Shown here: piece after piece, positions 17,446 through 26,605 of the stretch | Position numbering within the stretch: the stretch's first letter is position 1 | How the letters are laid out: every line of letters begins with the position of its first letter | Origin: RYN-133 sp036497285 | Lineage (GTDB): Bacteria > Actinomycetota > Actinomycetes > Mycobacteriales > Jatrophihabitantaceae | Direction of reading: 5' to 3' | DNA: 64,000 bases | Assembly (NCBI GenBank): GCA_036497285.1 | Contig: DASXJR010000031.1 | Span: 1 to 64,000 of the forward strand | The notes under the pieces: model-generated | Seen by the model: only the letters and a program-made list of their open reading frames with translations | The model's database searches: none | What the model was told of the DNA's origin: nothing | Made by a program: the position numbers and the translations under genes

Positions 17446-19077
17446 ATGGCCGATCCGCGCGCGGGGCAGCCCGCCCGTCCAGAAGATCTCGTCGACATCG
17501 CGGACCTCGTGACCGCGTACTACTCGGAACATCCGGACGTGTCCCGTCCCGAACAGCAGGTTTCCTTCGGGACGTCGGGGCATCGCGGGTCGGCGCTGTC
17601 GGTGACGTTCAACGAGGACCATATCGCCGCCACGAGCCAGGCGATCTGCGAGTACCGCGCACAGAACAACATCGACGGGCCGCTGTTCCTCGGGGCGGAC
17701 ACGCACGCGCTGTCGGCACCGGCGACGGTGTCGGCGCTGGAAGTGTTCGTGGCCAACGACGTCACCGTGCTGGTCGATGCCCGCGGCGGCTACACGCCGA
17801 CACCTTCCGTGTCGCGGGCGATTCTCGCCCACAACGCGTCCGGCGCTGCGCACAGCGCGGACGGAGTCGTCGTCACGCCCTCGCACAACCCTCCCTCGGA
17901 CGGCGGGTTCAAGTACAACCCGCCGAACGGCGGCCCGGCCGACACCGAGATCACCAAGTGGATCCAGGACCGCGCGAACGAGATCCTTGCGGACGGCCTT
18001 GGCGACGTGCGGCGGGTGCCATACTCGCGCGCTCGCGACGCTGTGGAGAAGTACGACTTCCTCGACGCGTATGTCTCGGCGCTGCCGCAGGTCGTCGATA
18101 TGGAGGCGATTCGGGCGGCGGGCGTGCACATAGGAGCCGATCCCCTCGGCGGTGCGTCGGTGGAGTACTGGGGTGAGATCGGGTCGCGGTACGGCTTGCA
18201 GCTGGATGTCGTGAATCCGTTGGTGGACAAGACGTTCCGGTTCATGACGCTCGACTGGGACGGGAAGATCCGGATGGACTGCTCGTCGCCGTACGCGATG
18301 GCCTCGCTCATCGCCCGTCAGAACGACTTCGACGTGGCGACCGGCAACGACACCGACTCGGACCGGCACGGCATCGTCACGCCGGACGGCGGCCTGATGA
18401 ATCCGAACCACTACTTGTCCGTCGCCATCGGCTACTTGTATGCGCACCGCCCGGACTGGCCGGTGGATGCGGCGGTCGGAAAGACGCTCGTCAGTTCGTC
18501 GATGATCGATCTGGTCGCTGCGTCGCTCGGACGTACGTTGCTCGAGGTGCCGGTCGGGTTCAAGTGGTTCGTGCCCGGATTGCTCGACGGATCGGTCGCC
18601 TTCGGCGGCGAGGAGTCTGCGGGTGCGTCGTTCCTGCAACGGGACGGGTCGGCGTGGACGACCGACAAGGACGGGATCATCCTGTGCCTGCTCGCGTCCG
18701 AGATCATCGCTGCCACCGGTTCGTCGCCGTCGCAGCTGTACCAGGAACTCGTGTCGGAACACGGCGATCCGGCGTACGCACGCATCGATTCGCCGGCGTC
18801 GCGTTCGCAGAAAGCCGCGCTCGGCAAGCTGTCGCCCGACGATGTGCAGGCGGACACGCTCGCCGGCGACAAGATCGTCGACAAGTTGACGTCCGCGCCC
18901 GGCAACGGCGCGCCGATCGGTGGGCTGAAGGTCGTCACCGAGAACGCGTGGTTCGCGGCCCGTCCGTCCGGCACGGAAGACGTCTACAAGCTGTACGCCG
19001 AGTCGTTCAGGGGACCTGATCACCTCGCCCAGATCCAGTCCGAGGCCAAGGAGATCATCGCGGCAGCGCTCGATTGA
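17446..19077 (+). CDS. pgm: Phosphoglucomutase (alpha-D-glucose phosphate-specific)
   Basis: Interconverts glucose-1-phosphate and glucose-6-phosphate, linking glycolysis to glycogen, trehalose and wall-sugar nucleotides. The 543 residues fit this subfamily. The phosphoserine loop VVTPSHNPPSDGG contains Ser146, the Mg-binding loop is TGNDTDSDRHG, the sugar-specificity loop is FGGEESAG, and the phosphate-binding end is ARPSGTEDVYK. SFGTSGHRGS near the N-terminus is also typical. The TGA overlaps the TTG of the next gene (TTGA), so the two are coupled. Confidence 0.96.
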   Translation: MADPRAGQPARPEDLVDIADLVTAYYSEHPDVSRPEQQVSFGTSGHRGSALSVTFNEDHIAATSQAICEYRAQNNIDGPLFLGADTHALSAPATVSALEVFVANDVTVLVDARGGYTPTPSVSRAILAHNASGAAHSADGVVVTPSHNPPSDGGFKYNPPNGGPADTEITKWIQDRANEILADGLGDVRRVPYSRARDAVEKYDFLDAYVSALPQVVDMEAIRAAGVHIGADPLGGASVEYWGEIGSRYGLQLDVVNPLVDKTFRFMTLDWDGKIRMDCSSPYAMASLIARQNDFDVATGNDTDSDRHGIVTPDGGLMNPNHYLSVAIGYLYAHRPDWPVDAAVGKTLVSSSMIDLVAASLGRTLLEVPVGFKWFVPGLLDGSVAFGGEESAGASFLQRDGSAWTTDKDGIILCLLASEIIAATGSSPSQLYQELVSEHGDPAYARIDSPASRSQKAALGKLSPDDVQADTLAGDKIVDKLTSAPGNGAPIGGLKVVTENAWFAARPSGTEDVYKLYAESFRGPDHLAQIQSEAKEIIAAALD

Positions 19078-20177
19078 TCCGCAAGTTCGGACTCGAGGCA
19101 GCGCTGGGGACGCTCGCGCAGCTGACGCAGGGCGTCATCGGCCTTGCGCTGCTGTTGGTCGCGCACTCCGTGGGCTTTTCGGTGACCACGGGGGCGGTAG
19201 CGGTTGCTGCGTACGCACTCGGGATGTCTGTGGGGCGTCCGGCTCAAGGCCGCGCGCTGGACCGGTTCTCGGCGGCTTCGGTGATCGTCGCGTGCGGAGT
19301 CGGGCACGGGGTGTTCTATGGGCTGCTGGCGGTGGTCGCCCATCAACGGCTAGCCGTACTGTTCGTGGTGGCGGCGTTCTTCGCCGGCCTGACGTTGCCG
19401 CCGATCGCGACGCAGATGCGTGCGGCGTGGCCGGTCGGTCGACCGGCTTCATCGGTGCCGCGGGTGTTCGCGACGATCACGATGTTGCAGACGCTGAGCG
19501 TGTTGATCGCGCCCGTCCTGTTCACGGTCGTACAAGTGGCCTGGACGCCGACGGCGGCGATGCTCGTCGTTGCATCGGTGTCTGCGGTGTGCACTATCGC
19601 GTTCGGGCTGGTGTGCGTATCGGTGCCTGTGGGTCCGCGTGGGGGTGCGCGGTACTTGAGTCTCTTGATCGGCACTGCCCTCGTCGGCGCGGTGACGGGG
19701 TCGATCGAGGTGGTCGGGCCGGCGTTGGCTCTCTCGGCCGGGCATCCGGGCTTCGCTGGGCCGCTCGCAACGGTGGCGACGATCGGCACCTTGGTCGGTG
19801 CGCTCGTTGCGATGCGACGATCGGTGTCGGCATACGTCGCGCTGTCGCTGCAGATCGTTGGTGCGGCGGTGTTGCTCGTACCGTCGTCGCTGATTGTTGC
19901 CGGGGTGGGGTTGGTCGTGCTCGGGCTGGGAATCACACCGACGCTTGCGCTGCTGTCGACCGCGATGTCGCGGCGGGCGGGTGGCACGGCCGAGTCGTTC
20001 GGCTGGCAGTCGACGGCGTTGGGACTGGGCGTGACGGGCGGGAGCGCGCTTGCGGGATCGCTGGTTGCGGCGGGTGCGCATCTGTCGGCGCTGCCGTGTT
20101 TGGTCGGGGCGCTCGGGACGTTGCTGGTCGCGCCGCAGCTGGCCGCCGTGCCGGTGACGGCTGATCAGCCGGCGTGA
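19074..20177 (+). CDS. MFS transporter
   Basis: A 367-residue, roughly 11-12-helix membrane protein of the major facilitator fold with short loops. The glycine-rich helices (GLALLLVAHSVGFSVTTGAVAVAAYALGMSVGRPAQG) are typical of the first MFS half. It starts with TTG inside the pgm stop, and the first residues IRKFGLEAALGTLAQ lead directly into helix 1, so no better start exists. It is co-expressed with pgm by overlap but need not be functionally linked. Drug/metabolite export is a guess. Confidence 0.78.
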   Translation: MIRKFGLEAALGTLAQLTQGVIGLALLLVAHSVGFSVTTGAVAVAAYALGMSVGRPAQGRALDRFSAASVIVACGVGHGVFYGLLAVVAHQRLAVLFVVAAFFAGLTLPPIATQMRAAWPVGRPASSVPRVFATITMLQTLSVLIAPVLFTVVQVAWTPTAAMLVVASVSAVCTIAFGLVCVSVPVGPRGGARYLSLLIGTALVGAVTGSIEVVGPALALSAGHPGFAGPLATVATIGTLVGALVAMRRSVSAYVALSLQIVGAAVLLVPSSLIVAGVGLVVLGLGITPTLALLSTAMSRRAGGTAESFGWQSTALGLGVTGGSALAGSLVAAGAHLSALPCLVGALGTLLVAPQLAAVPVTADQPA

Positions 20178-20565
20178 GGCTCTGATCGCGATGATCAAGC
20201 TCGGCGTCGGGTGCGGAGGTGCGTTGATCACATGTCCGACTAGCTTGCCGATTGTCGTTTCGCGGCGACAACCACGGGATCGCCGCAGGAGTGATGGGAT
20301 TCCCCCAAGATCGTGAAGGGTTCCGTTGTGCCGCTGCCGGTTGTTCAGCGGTGATGTTTTCGGACTCGGCGGGAGCGAGCATCGCTGCGCTGCTGTGTCG
20401 TCGTCGAGTGTTCTAGGACTGGTGGCACCGGGCGAGCACGACCTTGCGGGCCTCGGCTTTGGTGGCGAACCCACCCCGGTCCAGGTCGAAGATCTGCGCT
20501 GCCGTTACCGAGCCGGCCTCGTCGAGGCCGGGCGACACCAAACGAAGCCTCCGGAAACACCGGGG
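20178..20565. other. Long non-coding stretch before the HNH remnant
   Basis: About 390 bp without a credible gene. Open frames on both strands here have no recognisable domain and no ribosome site. The sequence leads into the HNH fragment and may include its scrambled 5' part or an eroded mobile element; I see no intact terminal repeats or target duplications. Confidence 0.35.
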
Positions 20566-20799
20566 CGGCTCGCCTGGGCCCACGGCGGACCCACCAACGC
20601 CGCCAACACCGTCCCCCTGTGCTGCCGACACGACCACACCAAACATGGCACCGACTGGACCATCCACCCCGACCCCGACGGCTCCTACACCTGGACCAGC
20701 CCGACCGGACGACACCACCGCGTCGATCCCACCACCCACCCGGTCGACCACACCCTCGACGGAAACGTCACGACGCAGGATCTGCCTCGTGCGGGATGA
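20566..20799 (+). pseudogene. HNH endonuclease (DUF222-type) C-terminal remnant
   Basis: This frame reads LAWAHGGPTNAANTVPLC, then CRHDHTKHG, then a D-W-T-I-H-P-D-P-D-G stretch and SPTGR. That is the end of the HNH domain of DUF222-HNH proteins, which are abundant and multicopy in actinobacteria. The family is usually 350-500 residues, but only ~75 codons are recognisable. The first HNH histidine pair and the whole DUF222 part are missing or unalignable upstream, and the 3' end overlaps the convergent MFS gene. It is a remnant with no activity expected. Confidence 0.7.
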
Positions 20800-22195
20800 A
20801 CAACGCTGCAACCCCGGCAAGCACGGCCGACACCGCGCACGCCACGAACAGCGCCCGGTAGGCACCGAGCGTCGGCAGAGCGACGCCGCCGACGACCACG
20901 GTGCTCACCGCGAGCAGCCCGCCGCCGATCGCGCTCGCCAGGCTGCTGCCGAACGCGCGCGCCAGCGAGTTGAGTCCGTTGGCCGCCGAGATCTCCGACG
21001 GCGGCGTGTTGCGGTTGATCAGCGCCGGCATCGCGGCGTACCCCACCCCGGTCGCAGCGCCGACGATCGTCGTCCCCACAACGATCTGCCATAACGAATC
21101 AGTCAGCACGATCCGACTGATCCAGCCGATGGCAAGGACGAGCGCGCCGAAGGCGAGCGTGCGATGCGCGCCCCACCGATGGATCAACCGCGCCGCCACC
21201 GGCGACAGGGCAAGCATCAGCAGTCCGCTGGGCAACAAGCACAAGCCGCCGACCACGATCGACGCGTCGAAGCCGTACCCGGTCGCTGAAGGAGCTTCCA
21301 CGTACGACGCCGTCCCGATGAAGCTGGCGAACAAGGCGAAGCCGAACAGCACAGACGAGACATTCGTCAGCACGATCGGGCGCCGGCTCGTCGCGCGGAT
21401 GTCGACCAATGGTGCACTCAACCCGCGCTCGTACGCGACGAACACCACGAGCATCACGACGGCCAGCACGAGCAGGCCGATCGTGCGCAGCGACGTCCAG
21501 CCCCAGCTTCTGCCCTGCGCCAGCGGCAGCAACAGCGAAACCAGCCCGAGCGACAGGATGATCGTGCCGATCACGTCGATGCGTCCGCCGGCCCGGTTCG
21601 GACTCTCCGGCACGACGAACACCGTCGCCAGGACTGCCACCAGCCCGGCAACAGTCGTGATCCAGAACAGCACGTGGTAGTCGGCGTGCTCGGCGACCAG
21701 ACCGGCCAGCGGCAGACCCAGCGATCCACCCACCCCGAGCATGGCGCTGATCAGGGCTATCGCGGCCGGCACCCGGGCACGGGGCAACAACGAGGCGAGC
21801 AGGCTGATCCCGAGTGGGATCCCCGCCAGCGAGGCTCCCTGGATCGCCCGTCCGATGATCAGCACCTCGAGGTTGTCCGTCACGGCGTCGAGCAACGACC
21901 CCACCGTCAGCGCCGCCAACGCCACCAGCAGCATCCGCCGCTTGCCGTACATGTCTCCCAGCCGGCCGAAGACCGGGACGGCAACCGCGCCCACGAGCAA
22001 AGTCGCCGTCAGCAGCCACTCGACGTTGCCCGCGGACGTGTGCAGGCGCTCCGGCAGGATCGGCAGCACCGGAACCAGCACCGACTGCGACAGCGACACC
22101 ATCAGCGCGCCCAGCCCGACGATCAGAAGTTCCAGCCGCGCCCGCGCGGGAGAGGTCGCTTCGGTGGCGGGAGCCGCCCGTTTCGTGTCCGCCAC
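20768..22195 (-). CDS. MFS exporter, DHA2-like
   Basis: A 475-residue polytopic membrane protein with an MFS first half (LIVGLGALMVSLSQSVLVPVLP, then FGRLGDMYGKRRMLL as the loop 2-3 signature) and GGSLGLPLAGL near motif C. It should be a proton-coupled exporter of drugs or metabolites, with roughly 12-14 helices. The N-terminal 18 residues are hydrophilic. It sits alone without an adjacent regulator. The last 32 nt overlap the decayed HNH frame on the other strand, which supports that frame being dead. Confidence 0.9.
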   Translation of the reverse strand: MADTKRAAPATEATSPARARLELLIVGLGALMVSLSQSVLVPVLPILPERLHTSAGNVEWLLTATLLVGAVAVPVFGRLGDMYGKRRMLLVALAALTVGSLLDAVTDNLEVLIIGRAIQGASLAGIPLGISLLASLLPRARVPAAIALISAMLGVGGSLGLPLAGLVAEHADYHVLFWITTVAGLVAVLATVFVVPESPNRAGGRIDVIGTIILSLGLVSLLLPLAQGRSWGWTSLRTIGLLVLAVVMLVVFVAYERGLSAPLVDIRATSRRPIVLTNVSSVLFGFALFASFIGTASYVEAPSATGYGFDASIVVGGLCLLPSGLLMLALSPVAARLIHRWGAHRTLAFGALVLAIGWISRIVLTDSLWQIVVGTTIVGAATGVGYAAMPALINRNTPPSEISAANGLNSLARAFGSSLASAIGGGLLAVSTVVVGGVALPTLGAYRALFVACAVSAVLAGVAALFIPHEADPAS

Positions 22196-22240
22196 TCGAC
22201 CCAGCGTAGTGACGTGACAACCATTCCAACCAAGAGAGGC

Positions 22241-23692
22241 CTACGGCCGCAGGGTCGCTCCGTAGATCACCTGGTGGTACTTGGACGACGAGTACGGCGG
22301 CGGCTTGGACGAGACCGCCCAGACCATGTAGACGCGTCCCGGCGCGATCGCTTCCCCGATGTAGTCGCCGGGGAAGTACCCGTCGGCCCGCGCGGCGTAC
22401 TTGAGCGCCGAGCGCGGCCCGATCGACACCGCCGCGCCGAACCTCCGTCCGCCGTCGGTCGACGTCGACACCTGCTGCTGCACGAACCCACCGCTTTGTG
22501 CGGCGTCAGTGCGCTTGCCGTACCCGATGTACACCGTGCCGCCGCGCGCCACGACATCGACGTTGACGCGCTGCACGCCGCTCACGTCCCCGCGCGACAC
22601 CTGGATGGGTGACGACCACTGCCGCCCGTTGCTCGAGAACACCTCGTACACGGGATCGGTGTTGCCGACGCCGCCCTCGTAGGCGATGTACATCTTGTGC
22701 GTGACCCGGTCGATGTCCGCGGCAAACAGGCAGCACCGCACGCCCTTGGCATAACCGCCCGCATTGTTGACAACCTCTCGTTCCGCGGACCACGTCTTGC
22801 CGCCGTCGGACGAGATCGACACGTCGATCGGTCCTGCCGCATTGATCGTTGCCCGGGACACTAGGTCGGCCCGGTGCCGATAGCCGGCCCCGCCACCGAC
22901 GAAGTCCGGCGCCCTCTGTCCCGCGCCGTAGTCATAGAACGTGTCGACGATCGTGCCGTTCGGCAGGATCATCGGCTGCGAGTTCTGCGATCCGTGGTCG
23001 CGGGGAATGATGTTCCGCGTCGCGCTCCAGGTCCGGCCCTTGTCGTCGGACCACCGCACCACCTGCGGGTCGCCGATGAAGGCCTTCGCGGTGGAGATGA
23101 ACGGCGTCCAGAACTGGTACAGCCGGCCGTAGTGCGGGCTCGATCTGGACGTGTCGACCACGAGCCAGTTCTTGTCGTCGGAGTAGTTGCACGACGTGCT
23201 CTTATGCGCGTTGACGGGCTTGCTCCACGTCTGGCCACCGTCGGTCGACCGCAGCACAACGACAGCGGACGGACAGTTCAGCGAGATTGCTAAAACCGAA
23301 AGGTAGACGGTGCCGTCAGGCCCGAAAGCGACCACAGGGTCGGACGCTCGGTCCCACGGTCCGCCGGCAGCCTTGGTGATTCCGCGGACGGGCTTGTGGT
23401 GCCACGTCGCTCCCCCGTCGGCCGTCCACGCCACCGAGATGTCGACCGCGCCTCCGTCGGCATACCGCGAGTCGTGCGCGGCCGCCACCGCGATGTTGGC
23501 ATTGAGCGGGTCGACCGCGACGTCCGGCTCGACCACGGTGTCGGTCTCGGAGCCGGCCCGGCTGGCGATGCCCTGTCGCGTGACCTGCCCCTGGTGGGTC
23601 AGCACCGCCCGAGGCGGGAATGCCGTGGCAGCCGTGCTCAGGGCGAGGACGGTGGCGAGCACAGCAAGCAGGACGACAGGCAGTCGGCGCAT
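22241..23692 (-). CDS. Secreted sialidase-fold (BNR/Asp-box repeat) protein
   Basis: A 483-residue exported protein. Residues 1-24 are a Sec signal peptide (MRRLPVVLLAVLATVLALSTAATA). At least five Asp-box motifs of the S-x-D-x-G-x-x-W type follow: TADGGATW, STDGGQTW, SDDKGRTW, SSDGGKTW and STDGGRRF. These are the turns of a beta-propeller seen in sialidases and related glycosidases. I do not see the full arginine triad plus Tyr/Glu set that would prove sialidase activity, so a binding or other hydrolase role is possible. An AGGGGGAT ribosome site precedes the ATG. It lies just downstream of paaK but is probably separate. Confidence 0.8.
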   Translation of the reverse strand: MRRLPVVLLAVLATVLALSTAATAFPPRAVLTHQGQVTRQGIASRAGSETDTVVEPDVAVDPLNANIAVAAAHDSRYADGGAVDISVAWTADGGATWHHKPVRGITKAAGGPWDRASDPVVAFGPDGTVYLSVLAISLNCPSAVVVLRSTDGGQTWSKPVNAHKSTSCNYSDDKNWLVVDTSRSSPHYGRLYQFWTPFISTAKAFIGDPQVVRWSDDKGRTWSATRNIIPRDHGSQNSQPMILPNGTIVDTFYDYGAGQRAPDFVGGGAGYRHRADLVSRATINAAGPIDVSISSDGGKTWSAEREVVNNAGGYAKGVRCCLFAADIDRVTHKMYIAYEGGVGNTDPVYEVFSSNGRQWSSPIQVSRGDVSGVQRVNVDVVARGGTVYIGYGKRTDAAQSGGFVQQQVSTSTDGGRRFGAAVSIGPRSALKYAARADGYFPGDYIGEAIAPGRVYMVWAVSSKPPPYSSSKYHQVIYGATLRP

Positions 23693-23759
23693 GAGATCCC
23701 CCTTGGATCGAACCCGGCTTTTCGGACTATCCCACCTGCAAGCGCGCGGGGGAAGCGCC

Positions 23760-25064
23760 CTACCTCGCCCGTTCGTCGACGATGCGGCGCATCTTGCCCA
23801 TGGATCGCTCCACGCCTTCGGGGTCGAGCACGTCGACGGTGACGCTGACCCCGATCGTGTTCTTCACCAGCGTCCGCAGCTGGGCACCGGCCGCAGTCGC
23901 ATCGGCACCGCTCACATCGGGACGCCGCTCAACGCGCACCGTCATCTCGTCCAGGCGTCCGCTGCGCGACAGCACGCACTGGAAGTGCGGCGCAAGCGCC
24001 GGCGTGCGGAGGATCAGTTCCTCGATCTGTGTGGGGAACAGGTTCACCCCACGCAGAATGATCATGTCGTCGGTACGTCCGGTGATCTTCTCCATCCGCC
24101 GCATCGTGCGCGCGGTGCCGGGGAGCAGCCGGGTCAGGTCACGGGTGCGATAGCGCACAACGGGCATCGCCTGCTTGGTGAGCGAGGTGAAGACGAGCTC
24201 GCCCTCCGCGCCCTCCGGAAGCACCTCACCGGTGAGCGGATCGATCACTTCGGGGTAGAAGTGGTCCTCCCAGATGTGCAGCCCGTCCTTGGTCTCGACG
24301 CACTCGTTCGCCACGCCGGGCCCCATGACCTCGGACAGCCCGTAGATGTCGACCGCGTGCATGTCGAGACGCTGCTCCATCTCGAGACGCATGTCATTCG
24401 TCCACGGCTCGGCACCGAAGATACCGACCTGCAAGGACGTGTTACGCGGGTCGATGCCCTGCCGTTCCATCTCGTCGACCACGGCCAGCATGTACGACGG
24501 CGTCACCATGATCACGTCCGGTTCGAAATCGCGGATCAGCGTGACCTGACGCTCGGTCATGCCGCCCGACACCGGGATCACCGTGCAACCGAGTGCCTCC
24601 GCCCCGTAGTGCGCACCCAGGCCGCCGGTGAACAGGCCGTACCCATACGCGACGTGCACCTTGTCGCCCCGACGTCCGCCGCTCGCGCGGATCGAACGTG
24701 CCACCACCGTCGACCACGTGCGTATGTCTTCTGCCGTGTACCCGACGACGGTCGGACGGCCGGTGGTGCCGCTACTCGCGTGGATGCGCGACACCTGTTC
24801 GCGTGGCACGGCGAACATTCCGAACGGGTAGTTGTCGCGCAGATCGGCCTTGGTGGTCAACGGGAACCGGGCGAGGTCCTCCAACGACTTGCAGTCGTCC
24901 GGATGCACGCCGTTCGCCTCGAAGGCCGCCTTGTAGTGCGGGACGTTCTCATACGCATGCCGCAACGACCACTGCAGCCGTTCGAGTTGCAGGCTGCGCA
25001 GCTCGTCCACGGAGGCGCGTTCGATCGGTTCGAGATGCTCCGGCCTCGGAGTGCGATCCTGCAT
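23760..25064 (-). CDS. paaK: Phenylacetate-CoA ligase
   Basis: Activates phenylacetate to phenylacetyl-CoA (AMP-forming), the entry step of aerobic phenylacetate breakdown. It has 434 residues, as usual for PaaK. The ATP-binding loop is RIHASSGTTGRPTVVGYT. The IYGLSEVMGPGVANEC region and the RTDDMIILRGVNLFPTQIEE hinge are also present, and the C-terminal Lys lies in SMGKMRRIVDER. It is the last gene of paaZABCDEK, 9 nt after the paaE stop, so the operon carries its own substrate activation. Confidence 0.96.
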   Translation of the reverse strand: MQDRTPRPEHLEPIERASVDELRSLQLERLQWSLRHAYENVPHYKAAFEANGVHPDDCKSLEDLARFPLTTKADLRDNYPFGMFAVPREQVSRIHASSGTTGRPTVVGYTAEDIRTWSTVVARSIRASGGRRGDKVHVAYGYGLFTGGLGAHYGAEALGCTVIPVSGGMTERQVTLIRDFEPDVIMVTPSYMLAVVDEMERQGIDPRNTSLQVGIFGAEPWTNDMRLEMEQRLDMHAVDIYGLSEVMGPGVANECVETKDGLHIWEDHFYPEVIDPLTGEVLPEGAEGELVFTSLTKQAMPVVRYRTRDLTRLLPGTARTMRRMEKITGRTDDMIILRGVNLFPTQIEELILRTPALAPHFQCVLSRSGRLDEMTVRVERRPDVSGADATAAGAQLRTLVKNTIGVSVTVDVLDPEGVERSMGKMRRIVDERAR

Positions 25065-25073
25065 CGAATCCCC

Positions 25074-26117
25074 TTATGCGTCGTAGTCGACGGTGACCTG
25101 CTCGGTGACCGGCAGTGCCTGGCACGTCAAGACATAACCCTCGGCGACCTCGTCGTCCTCCAGCGCGTAGTTGCGCCGCATGGTCACCTCGCCATCGGTG
25201 ACCAGCGCACGGCACGTACCGCACACCCCGCCCTTGCAGGCGAATGGCAGATCGGGACGGGACTGCTGTGCCGCGTCGAGGATCGCCGTGTCGGGTGCCA
25301 CCGTGACGGTGCTACTACGCCCGTCGAGCACCACCGTCACTTCCGCTCCGGGACCGGCGGCCGCGTCGACGTGGTGCACCTGCACGGGTGGGTCCGGCTC
25401 GACGTAGAACAGTTCGCGGTGGATGCGCGCACGCTGCACGCCGAGGTCGCTCAACACGTCCATCGCGTCGGTGACCATGCCGAACGGGCCGCACAGCCAC
25501 CAGTGGTCGACCTCGGCGACATCGACTGTCACCGGCAGCAGTGTGCGCATCTTCTCCGCGTCCAGCCGGCCGTTGAACAGTTCGACCTCCTGCGACTCCC
25601 GGCTCAGTACATGGACGAGCCGCATCCGTGCGGGGTAGGCGTCCTTGAGGTCAGCCACGTCGTCAGCGAACATCACCGTGTCCGTACGGCGGTTGCCGTA
25701 CAACAGCGTCACCGTCGAATCGGCGTGCGCGGCGAGCACCGACGCGGCGATCGACATCAGCGGCGTGATGCCCGAGCCGGCAGCGATGAGCACGTGGCGA
25801 CCCGGTTCGGTCAGGTCGGGAGTGAACTTGCCGTCCGGCACCTGAACGTCGATCACATCGCCGGCCCGGACGCCACGCACGAGCCAACCGGACAGCGCAC
25901 CGCCCGGCACCTCGCGGACACCGATGCGCGGCGGGCGGCCGACCGGCGCGCAGATCGAGTACGAACGGCGTTCCCCACCCCGGCGGATCGTCAGAGACTG
26001 CCCGGGCCGGAACGTGAACTGCTCACGCAGTTCGTCAGGGATCCTGAACGTCACCGCGGCGGCGTCATCGGTGAGTGCATCGATCTTGGCAACTGTCAGA
26101 GGGTGGAAGGTCGCCAT
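25074..26117 (-). CDS. paaE: Phenylacetyl-CoA 1,2-epoxidase, reductase subunit PaaE
   Basis: Transfers electrons from NAD(P)H through FAD and a plant-type 2Fe-2S cluster to the PaaA diiron centre. The 347 residues comprise an N-terminal FAD-binding barrel (GERRSYSICAP), an NAD domain (AAGSGITPLMSIAASVL), and a C-terminal ferredoxin domain with CKGGVCGTCRALV and a fourth Cys in YVLTCQALP. The ATG overlaps the paaD stop by one base (TGATG). All cofactor residues look intact. Confidence 0.96.
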   Translation of the reverse strand: MATFHPLTVAKIDALTDDAAAVTFRIPDELREQFTFRPGQSLTIRRGGERRSYSICAPVGRPPRIGVREVPGGALSGWLVRGVRAGDVIDVQVPDGKFTPDLTEPGRHVLIAAGSGITPLMSIAASVLAAHADSTVTLLYGNRRTDTVMFADDVADLKDAYPARMRLVHVLSRESQEVELFNGRLDAEKMRTLLPVTVDVAEVDHWWLCGPFGMVTDAMDVLSDLGVQRARIHRELFYVEPDPPVQVHHVDAAAGPGAEVTVVLDGRSSTVTVAPDTAILDAAQQSRPDLPFACKGGVCGTCRALVTDGEVTMRRNYALEDDEVAEGYVLTCQALPVTEQVTVDYDA

Positions 26118-26605
26118 CAGATCGCTTTCACGTGTTCGAACGGCTCACGGCAGTCGTCGCACCGGTGCAGCGACTTGCAGGCTGTGCCGCTGAACTGCGC
26201 GGTCTGCGTCGTACGCGCGGATCCGCAGTGCGGGCAGGCGATTCTCGGACGTGCGGTCAGTGTGAGCGGTACCGGCGCGGTGCGGTTCGGTGCCGCGTGC
26301 GGCGGTGCGATGCCCGCCTCCGCCAGCTTCGCCCGTCCGGCCTCGGTGATCCAGTCACTCGTCCACGCCGGGCTGAGCTGAGTGCGCACCGACACCTCGC
26401 GGTACCCGGCCTGCTTCAGGCGATGGACGAGATCTGCGCTGATCTCGCGCATCGCGGGGCAGCCCGAGTAAGTCGGGGTGATCGTCGCGGTGACGGTGTC
26501 GCCGTCCTCGTGCACCGCGCGCAGGATGCCGAGGTCCGCGAGGGTCAACTGCGGCAGCTCGGGATCCTGAACTGATGCCGCGACCGCGTACGCGGTGCTC
26601 ACCAT
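26117..26605 (-). CDS. paaD: Phenylacetate catabolism protein PaaD (1,2-phenylacetyl-CoA epoxidase subunit)
   Basis: A 162-residue protein with an N-terminal MIP18/DUF59-like domain (VQDPELPQLTLADLGILRAV, then TPTYSGCPAMREI) and a C-terminal zinc-ribbon-like tail (CPHCGS...CDDC). PaaD is needed for epoxidase activity and is thought to help build its iron centres. The start may be ATG 26605 or GTG 26602; the GTG would give the usual 4-nt overlap (GTGA) with the paaC stop. Confidence 0.93.
   Translation of the reverse strand: MVSTAYAVAASVQDPELPQLTLADLGILRAVHEDGDTVTATITPTYSGCPAMREISADLVHRLKQAGYREVSVRTQLSPAWTSDWITEAGRAKLAEAGIAPPHAAPNRTAPVPLTLTARPRIACPHCGSARTTQTAQFSGTACKSLHRCDDCREPFEHVKAI

Noticed and set aside
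20178..20565. Insertion sequence remnant
   Set aside because: No terminal inverted repeats, no target duplication and no transposase motif could be found.
20413..20865. 150-codon minus-strand frame over the HNH remnant
   Set aside because: Gly/Val-rich low complexity for most of its length and antisense to the clear HNH C-terminus.
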